Part shown: positions 1 to 8,538 of the stretch, one piece after another
How positions within the stretch are numbered: the first letter of the stretch is position 1
Layout: every line of letters starts with the position of its first letter
Assembly: GCF_025399795.1 (NCBI RefSeq)
Contig: NZ_JAODTZ010000008.1
Span: 62,001-126,000, forward strand
Direction of reading: 5' to 3'
Length of the DNA: 64,000 bases
Origin: Streptomyces rhizosphaerihabitans
Lineage (GTDB): Bacteria; Actinomycetota; Actinomycetes; Streptomycetales; Streptomycetaceae
Notes under the pieces: generated by a model
Told to the model about the DNA's origin: nothing
The model's database searches: none
Seen by the model: only the letters and a program-made list of their open reading frames with translations
Program-made: the position numbers and the translations under genes

Positions 1-1067
1 GCTACAAGAACGACAAGCAGCGTCAGTCCGAAGAGATGATGAAGCTGTACAAGGAGACGGGTACCAACCCGCTCTCCTCGTGCCTTCCCATCCTGGCCCA
101 GTCGCCGTTCTTCTTCGCTCTGTACCACGTGCTCAACGCCATCGCGACGGGCAAGACGATCGGCGTCATCGACGATCAGCTGCTCGCCAGTGCTCGTCAG
201 GCGCACATCTTCGGTGCCCCGCTCGCGGCGAAGTTCACGGACAGTGCCGAGAAGGTCGCCCAGCTCGGGGCCACGCTGACCGATGTCCGCGTCGTCACCG
301 CGATCATGATCGTGATGATGTCGGGTTCGCAGTTCTACACGCAGCGTCAGCTGATGACGAAGAACGTCGACACCACGGTGAAGACGCCCTTCATGCAGCA
401 GCAGAAGATGCTGATGTACGTGTTCCCGGTGATGTTCGCCGTCTTCGGCATCAACTTCCCGGTCGGTGTGCTCGTCTACTGGCTGACCACCAACGTGTGG
501 ACCATGGGCCAGCAGATGTACGTCATCCGCAACAACCCGACTCCGGGATCGAAGGCTCAGGCCGCTTACCTTGAGCGCCTGCAGAAGCACGTCACGCTCC
601 ACGGCAAGACGCGCCGCCGCAGTGAGAAGGCCATCGTCAAGGCCATCGTCGCCAAGGGCCGCGACCGCAACGAGTTCGAGCGCAAGTTCATCAACGGCCT
701 GACCAAGGCGGGCCTCGTGGCCCAGCCGGACGGTGTCGTGGCGAAGGGCGAGAGCACGACGGTCGTCGAGTCCGAGGACGGCACCACGACGACCACCGCA
801 GCTGCCGCGCCCAAGCGGCAGCAGCCGAAGCGGCAGTCCAAGTCGCAGCGCCAGTCGGGCCCGACCGCAGCCGGCGCGCCCAAGCCGGCGGACGAGTCCG
901 AGCCGAAGACCTCGCTGAGCAAGTCCGACGAGCCGCAGGACGACAAGCCCTCCGCCGCACAGCAGGCTCCCGGAAGCGGGAACAAGCCCGGCGCCGGTAC
1001 CCGCAGCAAGGCCCAGTCCGGACAGCGCAAGGGCCCGCAGCGGCCCAAGTCCCCGTCCAAGAAGTAA
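1..1067 (+). CDS. yidC: YidC/OxaI membrane protein insertase (5' truncated)
   Basis: The gene enters from outside the window; the frame is open from base 3, so the N-terminus is missing. YidC inserts and folds inner-membrane proteins, alone or with SecYEG. The visible part holds the conserved core: a segment with [14 protein letters not shown], a second hydrophobic stretch around positions 280-345, and a last pair of membrane segments around 405-510 ([21 protein letters not shown]). It ends in a tail of about 170 residues rich in Lys, Arg, Gln and Pro, typical of actinobacterial YidC and probably ribosome-contacting. The jag gene follows after 15 bases, as in most bacteria, so the two are probably co-transcribed. 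Confidence 0.96.
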   Translation, partial: YKNDKQRQSEEMMKLYKETGTNPLSSCLPILAQSPFFFALYHVLNAIATGKTIGVIDDQLLASARQAHIFGAPLAAKFTDSAEKVAQLGATLTDVRVVTAIMIVMMSGSQFYTQRQLMTKNVDTTVKTPFMQQQKMLMYVFPVMFAVFGINFPVGVLVYWLTTNVWTMGQQMYVIRNNPTPGSKAQAAYLERLQKHVTLHGKTRRRSEKAIVKAIVAKGRDRNEFERKFINGLTKAGLVAQPDGVVAKGESTTVVESEDGTTTTTAAAAPKRQQPKRQSKSQRQSGPTAAGAPKPADESEPKTSLSKSDEPQDDKPSAAQQAPGSGNKPGAGTRSKAQSGQRKGPQRPKSPSKK

Positions 1068-1082
1068 GAAGGAGTCCATCCC

Positions 1083-1592
1083 GTGACGGAAGGCACCACC
1101 TCCGCCGCCGCTGAGGGCGACACCCTGACCCGCCTGGAGCAGGAAGGCGAGATCGCGGCGGACTACCTTGAGGGTCTGCTCGACATCGCCGATCTCGACG
1201 GCGACATCGACATGGACGTCGAGGCCGACCGCGCCGCTGTCTCGATCATCAGCGACTCGGGCGGCCGAGACCTGCACAAGCTGGTCGGCCGGGACGGCGA
1301 GGTGCTGGAGGCGCTCCAGGAACTCACGCGCCTGGCTGTGCACCGGGAGACCGGGGACCGCAGCCGGCTGATGCTGGACATCGCGGGGTTCCGGGCCAAG
1401 AAGCGCGAGGAACTCTCCGAGCTGGGTGCCAAGGCTGCCGCCGAGGTCAAGAGCTCTGGTGAGCCGGTGAAGATGGACCCGATGACGCCCTTCGAGCGCA
1501 AGGTCGTGCACGACGCGGTCAAGGCCGCGGGCCTGCGCAGCGAGTCCGAGGGCGAGGAGCCGCAGCGCTTCGTCGTCGTGCTTCCCGCCTGA
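1083..1592 (+). CDS. jag: Jag/KhpB-type KH-R3H RNA-binding protein
   Basis: A 169-residue acidic protein starting at GTG after GAAGGAG. A KH-like segment (VGRDGEVLEALQELTRLAV, about residues 60-82) is followed by an R3H-type segment (PFERKVVHDAVK, about 137-148). The N-terminal Jag-N domain of firmicute homologues is absent, as usual in actinobacteria. Known homologues bind RNA and are linked to cell elongation and division. Its place right after yidC is the classic context. A terminator follows at 1609-1641. Confidence 0.93.
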   Translation: MTEGTTSAAAEGDTLTRLEQEGEIAADYLEGLLDIADLDGDIDMDVEADRAAVSIISDSGGRDLHKLVGRDGEVLEALQELTRLAVHRETGDRSRLMLDIAGFRAKKREELSELGAKAAAEVKSSGEPVKMDPMTPFERKVVHDAVKAAGLRSESEGEEPQRFVVVLPA

Positions 1593-1608
1593 TCGGTACG
1601 TACATTCT

Positions 1609-1646
1609 TTCGGCCCCGTCTGTTGCGCAGGCGGGGCCGAATTTTG
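1609..1646 (+). terminator. Intrinsic terminator after jag
   Basis: A 12-pair stem (1609-1620 with 1630-1641, one G-T pair) with loop TGTTGCGCAG is followed by ATTTTG. It lies 17 bases after the jag stop codon and before rsmG, so it should end the yidC-jag transcript. Confidence 0.75.
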
Positions 1647-1720
1647 TCAGCCTGTTAGTCCCTGATAGTCCTGGTGATCAGCGCCCAGTGCGCTTATGCG
1701 GTACGGAAGGACGGTCCCCC

Positions 1721-2437
1721 GTGACGGAGGCAGCGGAGCTTCCCCCCGCGCCCGAGCAGGCGCGCGAGGTATTCGGTGATCGCTTCGCGGACGCGGTCCG
1801 GTACGCGGAACTGCTGGCCGAGGCGGGCGTGCAGCGCGGGCTGATCGGCCCCCGTGAAGTGCCCCGGCTGTGGGAGCGGCACCTGCTGAACTGCGCGGTG
1901 CTCTCCGAGGTCGTGCCCGAGGGTGTGACCGTGTGCGACGTCGGTTCCGGTGCGGGGCTGCCCGGTATCCCGCTGGCGCTCGTCCGGGAGGACATCAAGA
2001 TCACGCTGCTTGAGCCTCTGCTTCGCCGGACCACCTTCCTCACCGAGGTCGTGGAGCTGCTCGGTCTCGATCATGTGACCGTCGTGCGCGGCCGCGCCGA
2101 GGAGGTCATGGGGAAGCTGCAGCCGGTTCATGTGGTGACGGCCAGGGCGGTTGCCCCGCTCGACCGGCTGGCGGCCTGGGGTATTCCTCTGCTGCGCCCG
2201 TACGGCGAGATGCTGGCTCTCAAGGGCGACACCGCCGAGGAGGAGCTGAAGGCCTCTGCCACGGCGCTGAGCAAGCTCGGCGCTGTCGAGACATCCATCC
2301 TGCATGTCGGTGAGGGCATCGTGGACCCGCTGTCCACCGTGGTGCGGGTGGAGGTGGGCGAGAGCCCCGGCGGTGTGCGCTTCGCGGCGAAGAGGGCCAA
2401 GGCCGCGAGGACGGGCCGGACGCGCCGTCGGCGCTGA
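1721..2437 (+). CDS. rsmG: 16S rRNA (guanine-N7) methyltransferase RsmG (GidB)
   Basis: A 238-residue class I SAM methyltransferase that in known homologues modifies G527 of 16S rRNA; its loss gives low-level streptomycin resistance. The SAM-binding loop is VCDVGSGAGLPGIPLA (about residues 70-85). The C-terminus is a basic tail of Lys and Arg. I chose GTG at 1721 because GGAAGG lies about 10 bases upstream. An in-frame GTG at 1688 would add residues that include a rare TTA codon and has no clear ribosome-binding site. It lies between jag and parA, as in most bacteria near oriC. Confidence 0.93.
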   Translation: MTEAAELPPAPEQAREVFGDRFADAVRYAELLAEAGVQRGLIGPREVPRLWERHLLNCAVLSEVVPEGVTVCDVGSGAGLPGIPLALVREDIKITLLEPLLRRTTFLTEVVELLGLDHVTVVRGRAEEVMGKLQPVHVVTARAVAPLDRLAAWGIPLLRPYGEMLALKGDTAEEELKASATALSKLGAVETSILHVGEGIVDPLSTVVRVEVGESPGGVRFAAKRAKAARTGRTRRRR

Positions 2438-2460
2438 TCCTGGACGATGTGAGTATCGCT

Positions 2461-2495
2461 ACTCCCGGTTCCCGCATGACGGGGCCGGGAGTTTC
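2461..2495 (+). terminator. Terminator-like hairpin after rsmG
   Basis: ACTCCCGG at 2461-2468 pairs with CCGGGAGT near 2485-2492, with an inner CCC/GGG pair, followed by TTT. It lies 24 bases after the rsmG stop and separates rsmG from parAB. Confidence 0.6.
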
Positions 2496-2627
2496 TGTGT
2501 TCAGGGCCGGGAGTTATTTGTCACTTCCGTTGGATCGGCCCTGACGGGAGGACAGTCTCCATAAATACTGCCAAACCCATATGTATCGGAGTGTCGCGCC
2601 GTGATGGCCCGAGTGGCTGGGCATCGT

Positions 2628-2641
2628 GTTTCACGTGAAAC
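2628..2641. other. parS: parS site upstream of parA
   Basis: A perfect 14-base palindrome GTTTCACGTGAAAC, the ParB-binding consensus. It lies between rsmG and the likely parA start, where ParB bound here could also affect parAB transcription. Confidence 0.92.
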
Positions 2642-2736
2642 GTCGCTCACTGTTGCACGGCATCATCAGTCGAGGCCGCGCCGCGGCCGAACCTCGCGAT
2701 CGGAGGCCCCTCGGTTCACTCGGAGAGGGTGTGGAG

Positions 2737-2763
2737 TTGTCCACAGAGGTGGATTTCTCCACA
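2737..2763 (+). promoter_or_regulatory. Two DnaA-box-like sequences in the parA 5' region
   Basis: TTGTCCACA at 2737-2745 is the preferred Streptomyces DnaA box. TTCTCCACA at 2755-2763 fits the relaxed consensus. They are 18 bases apart, in the same orientation, and fall just before the likely parA start. DnaA binding could link replication to parAB expression; this is inference. Confidence 0.55.
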
Positions 2764-2799
2764 GAACAACGGGCCTCGCTGGTTCACGACCCCGATGGC

Positions 2800-3873
2800 A
2801 TGGGAGGCTCTGTTCATTGCGAGCCTGAAGTCGAGGAGAGTGAATCCTTGCGGTCCGACGCCAACATCGCGGGACCGATGACCGATCCGGTCCCCGGTCC
2901 CCGTACCGAGTCGATGGGGGAGGATGTTTCACGTGAAACACCGCCCCCAATGGACGACACTCCCATCGGTCGTGCTGCCCAGCTGGCTGTGGAGGCGCTA
3001 GGTCGCGCCGGTGAGGGCCTGCCACGGCCCGAGCAGACCCGAGTCATGGTGGTCGCCAACCAGAAGGGCGGGGTGGGTAAGACCACGACCACGGTCAACC
3101 TTGCTGCCTCGCTGGCCCTGCACGGTGCCCGGGTTCTGGTGATCGACCTCGACCCTCAGGGCAATGCCTCCACCGCGCTGGGTATCGACCACCACGCCGA
3201 GGTCCCATCGATCTATGACGTGCTGATCGACAGCAAGCCGCTCTCCGAGGTCGTTCAGCCGGTTGCTGATGTCGAGGGCCTCTTCTGTGCCCCCGCCACG
3301 ATCGATCTCGCTGGTGCGGAGATCGAGCTGGTGTCTCTGGTGGCCCGTGAGAGCCGGCTGGAGCGAGCGATCCTGGCGTACGAGCAGCCGCTGGACTACA
3401 TCCTCATCGACTGCCCGCCGTCGCTCGGCCTGCTGACGGTCAACGCGCTGGTCGCCGGCGCGGAAGTCCTCATTCCCATCCAGTGCGAGTACTACGCACT
3501 GGAAGGCCTGGGGCAGCTCCTGCGCAACGTCGACCTGGTACGAGGGCATCTCAACCCCGACCTCCACGTCTCGACGATTCTGCTCACCATGTACGACGGC
3601 CGGACGCGCCTCGCGTCCCAGGTCGCGGAGGAGGTGCGCAGCCACTTCGGCGAGGAGGTACTGCGGACGAGCATTCCGCGCTCGGTCCGTATTTCGGAGG
3701 CTCCGAGCTATGGGCAGACGGTTCTGACCTACGATCCGGGTTCGAGCGGTGCTCTCTCGTATCTTGAGGCCGCCCGCGAAATCGCCCTCCGAGGAGTCGG
3801 AATGGCGTACGACGCGCAGCATGCCCATGTGGGCGGACAGAACGATCAGAACATGGTGGAGGGGATCCAGTGA
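2800..3873 (+). CDS. parA: Chromosome-partitioning ATPase ParA
   Basis: ParA is a deviant Walker ATPase that works with ParB to segregate the chromosome; in Streptomyces it organises ParB-oriC complexes in sporulating hyphae. From the chosen start the protein has 357 residues. The deviant Walker A motif KGGVGKTTT begins at Lys89 and the Walker B region is [12 protein letters not shown]. The first 70-80 residues are a disordered extension. The start is uncertain: ATG 2800 gives the length I remember for Streptomyces ParA but lacks a good ribosome-binding site; TTG 2848 follows GAGGAGAG; ATG 2878 is also possible. The stop overlaps the parB start by four bases. The coding sequence contains parS at 2926, read as Val-Ser-Arg-Glu-Thr. 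Confidence 0.93.
   Translation: MGGSVHCEPEVEESESLRSDANIAGPMTDPVPGPRTESMGEDVSRETPPPMDDTPIGRAAQLAVEALGRAGEGLPRPEQTRVMVVANQKGGVGKTTTTVNLAASLALHGARVLVIDLDPQGNASTALGIDHHAEVPSIYDVLIDSKPLSEVVQPVADVEGLFCAPATIDLAGAEIELVSLVARESRLERAILAYEQPLDYILIDCPPSLGLLTVNALVAGAEVLIPIQCEYYALEGLGQLLRNVDLVRGHLNPDLHVSTILLTMYDGRTRLASQVAEEVRSHFGEEVLRTSIPRSVRISEAPSYGQTVLTYDPGSSGALSYLEAAREIALRGVGMAYDAQHAHVGGQNDQNMVEGIQ
2926..2939. other. parS: parS site inside parA
   Basis: A perfect GTTTCACGTGAAAC within the disordered N-terminal part of parA, read as Val-Ser-Arg-Glu-Thr. Confidence 0.92.
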
Positions 3874-4964
3874 GTGAGCGACGACGGGGTCTGGGGCGGG
3901 GCCTTGGCGCACTGATCCCTGCGGCTCCGACAGGTGAGCGTCCGGGTGTTTCGGCGAGTGGGGCATCCTCCTCGCCGGCTGCCGGACCCGTACTCACGGC
4001 GGAGCGCGGGGTGGCGGCGGCCAAGGTGACCACGTTGCCGCCTGTTTCACATGAAACGGAGGAGCTGTCGTCGGACGGAGTCCTGGAGACGCTTCAGGCG
4101 CCTGTCGGTGCTCACTTCGCCGAACTGCCCCTCGACTACATCACGCCGAACCCGCGACAGCCGCGTGAGGTCTTCGACGAGGACGCTCTCTCCGAGCTCG
4201 TCACCTCCATCAAGGAGGTCGGGCTCCTCCAGCCTGTCGTCGTGCGCCAGGTGGGTCCGACGCGCTACGAGCTCATCATGGGAGAGCGCCGCTTCCGGGC
4301 CTGTCGTGAGGCAGGCCTTGAGGCCATTCCGGCGATCGTGCGGGCCACGGAGGACGAGAAGCTTCTCCTGGACGCGCTCCTTGAGAACCTTCACCGGGCT
4401 CAGCTGAACCCGCTGGAAGAGGCGGCGGCCTACGACCAGCTGCTCAAGGACTTCAACTGCACGCACGACCAGCTGGCGGACCGGATCGGACGGTCGCGTC
4501 CGCAGGTCTCCAACACCCTGCGTCTGCTGAAGCTCTCGCCGTCGGTTCAGCGCCGTGTTGCCGCCGGGGTTCTCTCCGCGGGGCATGCGCGGGCGCTCCT
4601 CGCCGTCGACGACTCGGAGGAGCAGGACCGTCTGGCTCACCGCATCGTCGCCGAGGGACTCTCGGTGCGGGCCGTGGAGGAGATTGTCACCCTCATGGGA
4701 TCGCGTCCCCAGACGGCTCAGCGTTCCAAGGGGCCGCGGGCCGGAAGCCGGGTCTCTCCGGCGCTGAGCGATCTGGCGACACGTCTCTCTGACCGCTTCG
4801 AGACCCGCGTGAAGGTCGACCTGGGGCAGAAGAAGGGCAAGATCACTGTCGAGTTCGCTTCGATGGAAGACCTTGAGCGCATTCTCGGCTCCCTCGCCCC
4901 GGGCGAGGGACCGGTCCTTCAGAAGAGCCTTCTGGACGACGACTCCGACGACGCGGAAGACTGA
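3870..4964 (+). CDS. parB: Chromosome-partitioning protein ParB (CTPase, parS-binding)
   Basis: A 364-residue ParB. It binds parS, loads as a CTP-dependent clamp and builds the partition complex moved by ParA. The N-terminal [12 protein letters not shown] is the typical ParA-contact motif. The ParB/Srx CTPase motif GERRFRA is at residues 138-144. A helix-turn-helix ([24 protein letters not shown]) begins near residue 199, and the C-terminal dimerisation region ends in an acidic tail. The GTG start overlaps the parA stop (GTGA), so translation is probably coupled. A parS-like site lies inside the gene at 4044. A strong hairpin follows at 5006-5049. Confidence 0.97.
   Translation: MSERRRGLGRGLGALIPAAPTGERPGVSASGASSSPAAGPVLTAERGVAAAKVTTLPPVSHETEELSSDGVLETLQAPVGAHFAELPLDYITPNPRQPREVFDEDALSELVTSIKEVGLLQPVVVRQVGPTRYELIMGERRFRACREAGLEAIPAIVRATEDEKLLLDALLENLHRAQLNPLEEAAAYDQLLKDFNCTHDQLADRIGRSRPQVSNTLRLLKLSPSVQRRVAAGVLSAGHARALLAVDDSEEQDRLAHRIVAEGLSVRAVEEIVTLMGSRPQTAQRSKGPRAGSRVSPALSDLATRLSDRFETRVKVDLGQKKGKITVEFASMEDLERILGSLAPGEGPVLQKSLLDDDSDDAED
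4044..4057. other. parS: Variant parS site inside parB
   Basis: GTTTCACATGAAAC, one base off the parS consensus, in the linker between the ParA-contact motif and the CTPase domain, read as Val-Ser-His-Glu-Thr. Confidence 0.75.
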
Positions 4965-5005
4965 GTCGGCTTCCCGGCCGATCGATGTTCGATCGGTTCA
5001 CCGCG

Positions 5006-5049
5006 AGAGCGGGCCGTGTTCGGGTGCCCACCGGAACACGGCCCGCTCT
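5006..5049 (+). terminator. Strong terminator hairpin after parB
   Basis: A perfect 16-pair stem (5006-5021 with 5034-5049) with a 12-base loop, 41 bases after the parB stop, followed by TTGCG. It should end the parAB transcript. Confidence 0.8.
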
Positions 5050-5072
5050 TTGCGTTCTGGCGGTATCGATGG

Positions 5073-5098
5073 AATCGCATCGTGGATACGATGCGATT
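5073..5098. promoter_or_regulatory. Inverted repeat over a possible -10 element, upstream of a small ORF
   Basis: AATCGCATCG (5073-5082) and CGATGCGATT (5089-5098) form perfect 10-base arms around TGGATA. The sequence TACGAT at 5087-5092 looks like a -10 element. The repeat could be an operator or a short hairpin. No regulator is known to me. Confidence 0.45.
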
Positions 5099-5147
5099 GG
5101 GTATGGCGCATCCACCTGGCAGCACCTTCATCGGGGAGGCGGGGGCC

Positions 5148-5405
5148 ATGCAAACCGTGAGCCGTACCGGACTGGTGACCGCAGGCCTGGGCCTGGGAGC
5201 GATCGGCGGATTCGTCGGCAGCCTGCTCAGAGAGCGGAGCCATCTGACAGCCGCCCGTGACGCCGCGGGCGAAGGAAGCGAGGAACATCCTTCATGGGGC
5301 GTCGGCTCGTACCGCTCACGCTGGACAACCTTCCGGACCTTCCCCAGCGCTGTCGTGCGTGTGTCTTCTGGGAACTGGATCCCGTCAGCAGTGAAGCCGC
5401 GGTAA
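5148..5405 (+). CDS. Possible small single-pass membrane protein (overlaps the GNAT gene)
   Basis: An 85-residue frame I do not recognise. It starts at ATG 5148 behind a good ribosome-binding site (GGGGAGG, spacing about 9) and a possible -10 element at 5087. Residues 7-28 (TGLVTAGLGLGAIGGFVGSLL) are a glycine-rich hydrophobic segment that could span the membrane. The last 112 bases overlap the GNAT gene in another frame, which argues against it or suggests that the true gene ends differently. Its N-terminal part has moderate GC bias at third positions. Alternatively this is only a leader. Confidence 0.35.
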   Translation: MQTVSRTGLVTAGLGLGAIGGFVGSLLRERSHLTAARDAAGEGSEEHPSWGVGSYRSRWTTFRTFPSAVVRVSSGNWIPSAVKPR

Positions 5406-5911
5406 AGGCGGGCACACCCGGTCTGGAGAAGGAGGCGTGGATCTCCTCGGTCCTGCTGGACTGGGGATCCTGCGGCCGGGTTGCCTACGTGGACGATGTA
5501 CCGGTGGGCTTCGTGCTCTACGCGCCGCCCGCCTACGTCCCCCGCTCCACGGCGTTCCCCACAAGCCCTGTGGCAGCGGACGCGGTTCAGCTCATGACCT
5601 CGTTCATCATGCCGGGCTATCAGGGACAGGGTCTGGGCCGGGTGATGGTCCAGACGGTGGCCAAGGATCTGCTCCGTCGGGGCTTCAAGGCGATCGAGGC
5701 TTTCGGGGACGCCCGGTGGAAGGAACCGGCCTGTGTGCTTCCCGCCGACCATCTGCTCGCGGTGGGCTTCAAGACCGTGCGCCCTCACCCCAGGTATCCC
5801 CGTCTGAGGCTGGAACTGCGGACGACGCTCTCCTGGAAGGAAGACGTGGAGATGGCGCTGGACCGTCTTCTTGGAGCGGTACAGAAGGAGCCGGCGCTTC
5901 GTCCTCTGTGA
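5294..5911 (+). CDS. GNAT-family N-acetyltransferase
   Basis: A 205-residue acetyltransferase of unknown substrate, conserved beside parB in Streptomyces. The acetyl-CoA loop is seen as GYQGQGLGRVMVQTVAKDLLRRG (about residues 111-133), preceded by the strand VQLMTSFIMP. ATG 5294 follows GAGGAA by about 8 bases, and the frame is closed upstream at 5258, so this is the earliest start. The gene converges with trxA across a bidirectional hairpin at 5963-5996. Confidence 0.88.
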   Translation: MGRRLVPLTLDNLPDLPQRCRACVFWELDPVSSEAAVKAGTPGLEKEAWISSVLLDWGSCGRVAYVDDVPVGFVLYAPPAYVPRSTAFPTSPVAADAVQLMTSFIMPGYQGQGLGRVMVQTVAKDLLRRGFKAIEAFGDARWKEPACVLPADHLLAVGFKTVRPHPRYPRLRLELRTTLSWKEDVEMALDRLLGAVQKEPALRPL

Positions 5912-5962
5912 CGGCCGGCTGATCGAGCTCGTCCATCTGCGACCGGCGTCCCCCAGGTAAAG

Positions 5963-5996
5963 CGAATGGGCCAGCCCCGACGGGCTGGCCCATTCG
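5963..5996. terminator. Bidirectional terminator between the GNAT gene and trxA
   Basis: A perfect 15-pair stem (5963-5977 with 5982-5996) and four-base loop between two convergent genes. The right arm ends one base before a parS site at 5998. Confidence 0.8.
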
Positions 5997-5997
5997 T

Positions 5998-6011
5998 GTT
6001 TCACGTGAAAC
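5998..6011. other. parS: parS site between the GNAT gene and trxA
   Basis: A perfect GTTTCACGTGAAAC directly after the convergent terminator hairpin. Confidence 0.93.
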
Positions 6012-6038
6012 ACACGCCGCGCGTGCGGCCGTTATCGA

Positions 6039-6371
6039 CTACTCGGCGATGAAGTCCTCGAGGTCGCGCACGATCGCGGCCTTCGGCTTCGCACCGACGA
6101 TGGTCTTGGCGACCTCGCCACCCTGGTAGACGTTCAGGGTCGGGATCGACATGACGCCGTACTTGGCGGCCGTGCCCGGGTTCTCGTCGATGTTGAGCTT
6201 GACGATCTCGATCTTGTCGCCGTACTCGGCGGCGATCGCCTCCAGCGACGGGGCGATCTGGCGGCAGGGACCGCACCAGGCGGCCCAGAAGTCCACCAGG
6301 ACGGGCTTGTCGCTCTTGAGGACGTCCTGCTCGAAGGAGTCGTCGGTCACGTTCTTGAGGGTGCCGGCCAC
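6039..6371 (-). CDS. trxA: Thioredoxin
   Basis: A 110-residue thioredoxin. The active site WCGPC has its cysteines at 33 and 36, and the cis-proline loop is MSIPTL. It reduces protein disulfides using electrons from TrxB. The start is GTG 6371, supported by AAGGAG upstream; longer upstream readings overlap trxB and are not real. It is the second gene of a trxB-trxA operon. Confidence 0.96.
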   Translation of the reverse strand: MAGTLKNVTDDSFEQDVLKSDKPVLVDFWAAWCGPCRQIAPSLEAIAAEYGDKIEIVKLNIDENPGTAAKYGVMSIPTLNVYQGGEVAKTIVGAKPKAAIVRDLEDFIAE

Positions 6372-6414
6372 GGCGGGCTCCTTAACTTGGTGGTGCGGTG
6401 GGGCGGACGGGGGA

Positions 6415-7380
6415 TCAGACGGTGGCGGCCGCGGCGGCGGTCTCACTGTCCGCAAGGGCGGCCAGGTAGCGCTCGGCGTCGAGGGCGGCGGAGCAACCGG
6501 TACCGGCCGCGGTGATCGCCTGGCGGTACGTGTGGTCGACGACGTCACCGGCGCCGAAGACACCGGTGAGGTTCGTGCGGGTCGAAGGCGCGGCGACCTT
6601 CAGGTAGCCCTCGCTGTCCAGGTCGAGCTGGCCCTTGAAGAGCTCGGTGCGCGGGTCGTGACCGATCGCGATGAACAGACCGGTCACCGGCAGCTCCGAG
6701 GTCTCGCCGCTCTTGAGGTTGCGCAGCGTCAGACCGGCCAGCTTCGGGTCGCCCTTGATCTCGGCGACCTCGCTGTCCCAGATGAACTTGATCTTCGGGT
6801 CGGCGAAGGCGCGCTCCTGCATGGCCTTGGAGGCGCGCAGGCTGTCCCGGCGGTGGACGATGGTCACGGACTTGGCGAAGCGCGAGAGGAAGGTGGCCTC
6901 CTCCATCGCGGTGTCGCCACCGCCGATCACGGCGATGTCATGGTCCTTGAAGAAGAAGCCGTCACAGGTCGCGCACCAGGAGACGCCACGCCCGGAGAGC
7001 GTGTCCTCGTTGGGCAGGCCGAGCTTGCGGTGCTGCGAGCCCGTCGTGACGATCACGGCCTTGGCGCGGTGCACCGTGCCGGCGGTGTCCGTGACGGTCT
7101 TGATCTCGCCCGCCAGGTCGACGGCGACGACATCGTCCGGGACCAGCTCGGCACCGAAGCGCTCGGCCTGGGCGCGCATGTTGTCCATGAGCTCGGGGCC
7201 CATGATGCCGTCCTGGAAGCCGGGGAAGTTCTCCACCTCGGTGGTGTTCATCAGCGCACCGCCTGCGGTGACGGCGCCTTCGAAGACCAGCGGCTTCAGC
7301 GACGCGCGCGCGGTGTAGAGCGCCGCCGTGTAGCCGGCGGGCCCAGACCCGATGATGATCACGTTACGGACGTCGCTCAC
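6415..7380 (-). CDS. trxB: Thioredoxin reductase (NADPH)
   Basis: A 321-residue flavoprotein that passes electrons from NADPH through FAD to thioredoxin. The FAD motif GSGPAG is at residues 11-16, the redox pair CATC at 136-139, and the NADPH motif GGGDTA at 153-158. GTG 7380 follows GAGGAA. A SigR-type promoter lies about 70 bases upstream (7451-7476), so induction by thiol-oxidative stress is expected, as known for S. coelicolor trxBA. trxA follows 43 bases downstream. Confidence 0.97.
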   Translation of the reverse strand: MSDVRNVIIIGSGPAGYTAALYTARASLKPLVFEGAVTAGGALMNTTEVENFPGFQDGIMGPELMDNMRAQAERFGAELVPDDVVAVDLAGEIKTVTDTAGTVHRAKAVIVTTGSQHRKLGLPNEDTLSGRGVSWCATCDGFFFKDHDIAVIGGGDTAMEEATFLSRFAKSVTIVHRRDSLRASKAMQERAFADPKIKFIWDSEVAEIKGDPKLAGLTLRNLKSGETSELPVTGLFIAIGHDPRTELFKGQLDLDSEGYLKVAAPSTRTNLTGVFGAGDVVDHTYRQAITAAGTGCSAALDAERYLAALADSETAAAAATV

Positions 7381-7450
7381 GACTTGATTCCTCGTCTCTG
7401 GAGACTGCTGCGTACCGGTGGGAGCCTCTCTCAGTACTCTCACCCCACCC

Positions 7451-7476
7451 AACGGATCCTAAGGGGCTTCAATTCC
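7451..7476 (-). promoter_or_regulatory. SigR-type promoter of trxBA
   Basis: Reading the minus strand: GGAAT at 7476-7472, an 18-base spacer, then GTT at 7453-7451. This matches the SigR consensus GGAAT-N18-GTT. The predicted leader to the trxB start is roughly 65 bases. Confidence 0.8.
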
Positions 7477-7629
7477 CGCTGTGTCAGGGCACACGGAGAC
7501 CGGCTGTCGGACGGAGATGCCAAGCGACGTCTGGGAAGCACACCGCTGGGCTTCGAAGCGTCAGGGCGTGCGAACGAGACGCTCTGGAGCGTGCCGGTGG
7601 ATGTGCCCAGGAACCTGAAACCGAGGCGT

Positions 7630-8538
7630 TCAGGACCGCGTGTACGACCGTGTCAGCAGCAGCCGGCCCGGCGACGGAGAGGTCTGCTTCGAGCAGGAGG
7701 AGTCGACGATGTAGGCCGTGACCCTGGCTTTGTCGGCGACATCGGACACCACGAGGAGGTAGACGCCTGTCCCCTGGTACGAGCCCTCCTTGGCGGCGAG
7801 GAGTACCCCGGGGTCTCCGGTCCCCTGCTGGACACACTGGGGCACGGCGGGTGTGGGGGTGATCAAGGTCTTGACCCCGCCCGAGTCGGTTCCGCCGTCC
7901 TGCGACTCGACACCCCAGGGCTTCGCACTGGCCGAGCTGTCACCCGACTTCTTGTTCTTCGCGAGAAGGTCCGAGACCTCGCTCCTCAGAGTCTTCTCGG
8001 AGAAGGTGCTCCGCGACCCCGACTCCTGCTGGGTCGCCGTCTGGTGGGTGCTGCCGGAGCTGTCGTCGCCCAACGACTGCACGAGGATCGCGCCCAGGCC
8101 CAGGGCGACGACCGCGAAGGCGGTGGTGAGGAGGACCGCCCTGCGGCGTCCATGGCGCGCTCGATGAGGACGACCGGGTCCGGTGGCCGCACGGGGATGT
8201 CCCGAAGGGCCGCCGGCATTCGACGTTTCACGTGAAACGTGAGCGCGGTCGTCGTCCGTGTCAGATGCCTCATCGGGAGCTGTGGCACTCAGCAGGGCTT
8301 CCGCGGCGAGGGCGGCATCAATACGTCCGGCCACATCGTCGGGCATGTGCTGGGGACCCGGCAGGGTACCCAGCAGGCCGCGGATCTCCTCCAGGGAGTC
8401 GTACACGTCGGTGCAGAGCACGCACCCATCGAGGTGCTGTCGTACGTCCTCGGTGCGGGATGGCGAGAGCAGACCCTCGGTGAGGTCGGAGATCTCCGCG
8501 ACGTCCGGGTGCCCGGCCTTGTCCGTCGTGGATGTCAC
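7630..8538 (-). CDS. Anti-sigma factor of SigM (ZAS-type, membrane-bound)
   Basis: A 302-residue protein. The N-terminal domain carries the zinc-binding anti-sigma motif H-x3-C-x2-C (His35, Cys39, Cys42). One membrane segment lies at about 134-155 (AVLLTTAFAVVALGLGAILV). The outer C-terminal domain includes the pair Cys-Val near its end. Its start overlaps the sigM stop by four bases (ATGA), so it should be made together with SigM and hold it inactive. A parS site is read as Val-Ser-Arg-Glu-Thr at residues 101-105, between the ZAS domain and the membrane segment. Confidence 0.88.
   Translation of the reverse strand: MTSTTDKAGHPDVAEISDLTEGLLSPSRTEDVRQHLDGCVLCTDVYDSLEEIRGLLGTLPGPQHMPDDVAGRIDAALAAEALLSATAPDEASDTDDDRAHVSRETSNAGGPSGHPRAATGPGRPHRARHGRRRAVLLTTAFAVVALGLGAILVQSLGDDSSGSTHQTATQQESGSRSTFSEKTLRSEVSDLLAKNKKSGDSSASAKPWGVESQDGGTDSGGVKTLITPTPAVPQCVQQGTGDPGVLLAAKEGSYQGTGVYLLVVSDVADKARVTAYIVDSSCSKQTSPSPGRLLLTRSYTRS
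8225..8238. other. parS: parS site inside the anti-sigma gene
   Basis: A perfect GTTTCACGTGAAAC in the part that codes for the linker before the membrane segment. Confidence 0.93.

Noticed and set aside
2628..2763. oriC in the rsmG-parA gap
   Set aside because: Only two DnaA boxes are present, while Streptomyces oriC has many and lies between dnaA and dnaN, outside this window.
2626..2800. ParA starting at 2626
   Set aside because: It would start inside the parS site with no ribosome-binding site and add a peptide not expected in ParA; later starts fit better.
6151..8235. A 694-residue plus-strand frame opposite trxA, trxB and the anti-sigma gene
   Set aside because: It is antisense to three genes with clear motifs; long antisense frames are common in high-GC DNA.
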